DNA of 64,000 nucleotides from Talpa occidentalis (lineage: Eukaryota > Chordata > Mammalia > Eulipotyphla > Talpidae), in contig NW_023601754.1 of the NCBI RefSeq assembly GCF_014898055.3, positions 50,957,013 through 51,021,012 of the forward strand, given 5' to 3'. The notes below the pieces were generated by a model. That model saw only the letters and a list, made by a program, of their open reading frames with translations. It was not told the DNA's origin and made no database searches. Position numbers and translations under genes: made by a program. How positions within the stretch are numbered: position 1 is the first letter of the stretch; every line of letters starts with the position of its first letter. Positions 62,168 to 64,000 of the stretch are shown one piece after another.

Positions 62168-62637
62168 CGTGTCCGCAGCCGCCCGGCGCCCCCCGCCCGC
62201 CGCCGGCCGCCGCCGAGAGCCCCCTGGCGAGGATCGAGCTGGTCGAGGTCCTGACGCTCAACCGCGAGGTCGCGCGCACCCGCAACGCCCAGATCCGCGC
62301 GCTCTACGCCGACGGCGCGGGCCTGAGCCCCGACGCGCCCCGCGAGCCCGCCCCGGGGCCCCGGACCCCGAGGCCGCGCGCCAGCTGTTCCGGGGCTTCC
62401 GCTACCAGGACGCGGCGGGGCCCCGCGAGGCCCTGGCCCGGCTCCGCGAGCTCTGCCGCCGGTGGCTGCGGCCCGAGGCGCGCTCCAAGGAGCAGATGCT
62501 GGAGCTGCTGGTGCTGGAGCAGTTCCTGGGCGCGCTGCCCGCCAAGCTGCGCCTGTGGGTGCAGTCGCAGCACCCCGAGGACTGCCAGAGCGCGGTGGCC
62601 CTGGTGGAGGACATGGCCTGGATCGCCCAGGAGGATG
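62168..62637 (+). CDS. ZNF274: ZNF274 SCAN exon, with an apparent frameshift
   Basis: The acceptor is CCCACAG (62166-62167) and the donor GATG|GTGAGT. In the frame set by the preceding exons it reads [12 protein letters not shown], then [20 protein letters not shown] and [16 protein letters not shown], matching human ESPLMNIEVVEVLTLNQEVA. The SCAN domain itself ([20 protein letters not shown] to [10 protein letters not shown]), a dimerisation module, is fully conserved but in a different frame. The change lies between about 62346 and 62364 in a G/C run, and equals one missing or two extra bases. Both halves align to one human exon, so this is either a real disruption or a sequence error; the conservation favours error or a recent mutation. 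Confidence 0.88.
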
Positions 62638-63326
62638 GTGAGTGCGGGGGCCGCGTTGGGTGGGGCCCCAGGGAGCCCTGGCTTCTTGGGGCCAAGGGGT
62701 GCGGTGCTTGGGCTCCACTGCTGCCAGGGCCAGGGTGTCCGGTGCCGCTCGCGCTGGCAGGAGGCTGTGAGTTCGTCCTGGGAGCAGATACCCTGGTTAG
62801 TGTCCAGAGGACGGAGCCCCGCGGTGCCCCCAAGTGGGCAGTGAGAGTCTGAGGCGTGAAGGTGACCACAGGAGGCCCCAGCTTCAGGCTGGGCTGGATC
62901 CAGCGCCTTCTCGCCTCAGGCCCCTCCCCAGCCTCCTGGGCTCCGCCTCCGAACCCTGAGGGAACCTCTAAGCAGCCAGTGCCCCGGAGGGCACAATGTG
63001 CTGGGTCCGGCTGGATCCTTGTCCTTCTCGATTGTGGGGTGGGGTCCAGCGACAGAAGCCAGGGCACAGGTGGGGACTCGGAGGCTGTTGTCCCCTCAGG
63101 TGGGGAGACCCATGTGACTTGCATCAGGGTGGGCGTGTGCCCAAGATTGGCCCCCGTCCAAGGACCACCCACCCCTGGGGCTGGCAGAAGGAGGGAGGTA
63201 GGAAAGGCGTCTGGGCCTCTGCGCAGGGATGGGGCCCGCAGCCCAGGGAGCCGGGGTCCAGGTGGCAGCCTGGGGAGGACTGGGCTGGAGTAGCCACTCA
63301 CTGACCCCAGCTGCCGTCCCCCCCAG
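62638..63326 (+). other. ZNF274: ZNF274 intron after the SCAN exon
   Basis: 689 bp, GC-rich, GT/AG ends, no repeat recognised. Confidence 0.75.
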
Positions 63327-63436
63327 CGCCGCCCACCCAGGACCCTGCCTGCGCTCCCGAGGACCCCACCCCGCAGGAGGAGGAGGAGGAGACCCGAGAG
63401 CACAAGGCGGCCAGGCCTGTGAAGGAGGTACCTGAG
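63327..63436 (+). CDS. ZNF274: ZNF274 acidic linker exon before the second KRAB
   Basis: 110 bp, acceptor CCCCCAG (63325-63326), donor GAG|GTGAGT. With the G left by the SCAN exon it reads APPTQDPACAPEDPTPQ, five Glu, then TREHKAARPVKEVPE, ending in phase 0. In human the matching exon ends PVTVLPE just before EPVTFQDV, so the position and phase fit. The following KRAB and finger exons are not in the window. Confidence 0.82.
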
Positions 63437-64000
63437 GTGAGTGGGTCCCCCCCTCTGCGGTCAGTGCCGGTGGAGGGGCCGCCACGCCTGTCAGGAGAGC
63501 GCGGGGCAGGGACACACCAGGGTCAGCCTTGGGGGCTGAGGCTGTCTGGTCACTGGGAGGAATGGCCCCGTCCCCGGGGCACCCCCAGGCTGTCAGCCTG
63601 ACCCAGAGCGGAAGCCCCTGGCCGCTGGCGCGGGGTGCACTGACTCGGCTCTCGTGGGGTCCATTCTTTGGGGCCGGTCCTGCAGGGCTGTGTCTGGGGG
63701 CTCCCGGGGTCAGGTTCTCTGGACTCAGCCTTGGGCTCCGCTTCCTCCCACTCCTACCCCAGCAGACTCGGCCCCTCATGGGCATGAGGCTACCCAGAGC
63801 CCTGGTCAGCTCCTCAGAAGGCCCATCCTGGAGAAAGGGGGGGTCCGGGCGGTGGTGGCCCGTCGGGGGAGTGAGGTCCCGCCCCAGCCCAGGCTCCCCT
63901 CCAGGAGACACTCCGGCCGGGCAGGGTCACATGTCAGCGTGGCCAAGTGAACCCCAAAGCAGGTGTCCTCCAGTTTCCCCACCTGGCAGTGACCCTTGAT
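63437..64000 (+). other. ZNF274: ZNF274 intron, truncated by window end
   Basis: No KRAB exon is seen before 64000. Nothing recognised. Confidence 0.65.

Noticed and set aside
61182..62285. 367-codon minus-strand open frame opposite the SCAN exon
   Set aside because: Shadow of the CpG island and ZNF274 exon; Pro/Arg-rich with no domain.

Overview
This is nuclear DNA from a placental mammal. The evidence is C2H2 zinc-finger genes with single-exon finger arrays, 127-bp KRAB exons, GT/AG introns, CpG-island promoters, LINE-1 fragments, ERV-like LTRs and about 30 copies of a tRNA-derived SINE. Three genes are recognisable by protein sequence: ZNF606 (minus strand, left), ZNF329 (minus, middle) and the 5' half of ZNF274 (plus, right, running off the window). 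A ruined KRAB zinc-finger gene between ZNF606 and ZNF329 is best explained as ZNF135. In human these genes lie together at 19q13.43 in the same order and orientations, so this is the orthologous zinc-finger cluster in a compact, GC-rich genome. The SINE ends in an AATAAA plus TCTTT tail (T+ class). I cannot place the species from it; it is not the pig, camelid, horse, cetacean or primate SINE as I know them.

Layout. 499-13230 (minus): complete ZNF606 coding sequence in six exons (794 codons by my splicing), with a CpG-island promoter near 13.5 kb. 13.9-22.9 kb: gene-poor spacer with an old L1 tail, SINEs and one LTR-like promoter element. 22.9-28.4 kb (plus): CpG promoter, mutated KRAB exon and collapsed finger exon of the ZNF135-like pseudogene, carrying a 120-bp inverted repeat. 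28.4-33.1 kb: SINEs and unidentified sequence. 33186-34798 (minus): ZNF329 coding exon, 12 fingers, with a promoter CpG island at 41.8 kb; its intron holds an L1 riddled with SINEs. 42-51.5 kb: spacer with a third LTR-like promoter element and a decayed zinc-finger fragment. 51.5-64 kb (plus): ZNF274 promoter, start codon, KRAB exon, linker exon, SCAN exon and following acidic exon.

Function. All three genes encode nuclear C2H2 DNA-binding proteins. KRAB proteins usually recruit TRIM28/KAP1 and SETDB1 to form H3K9me3 heterochromatin. ZNF274 is known to bind finger-coding exons of other KRAB zinc-finger genes, so its neighbours here are plausible targets. Three of the four promoters carry a ZNF143-type motif.

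Points most worth checking: an apparent frameshift in the SCAN exon of ZNF274, the ZNF135 remains with their inverted repeat, a three-copy CCAAT/GC/TATA promoter element, stacked SINE insertions into one target site, and the apparent absence of ZSCAN18 and C19orf18.
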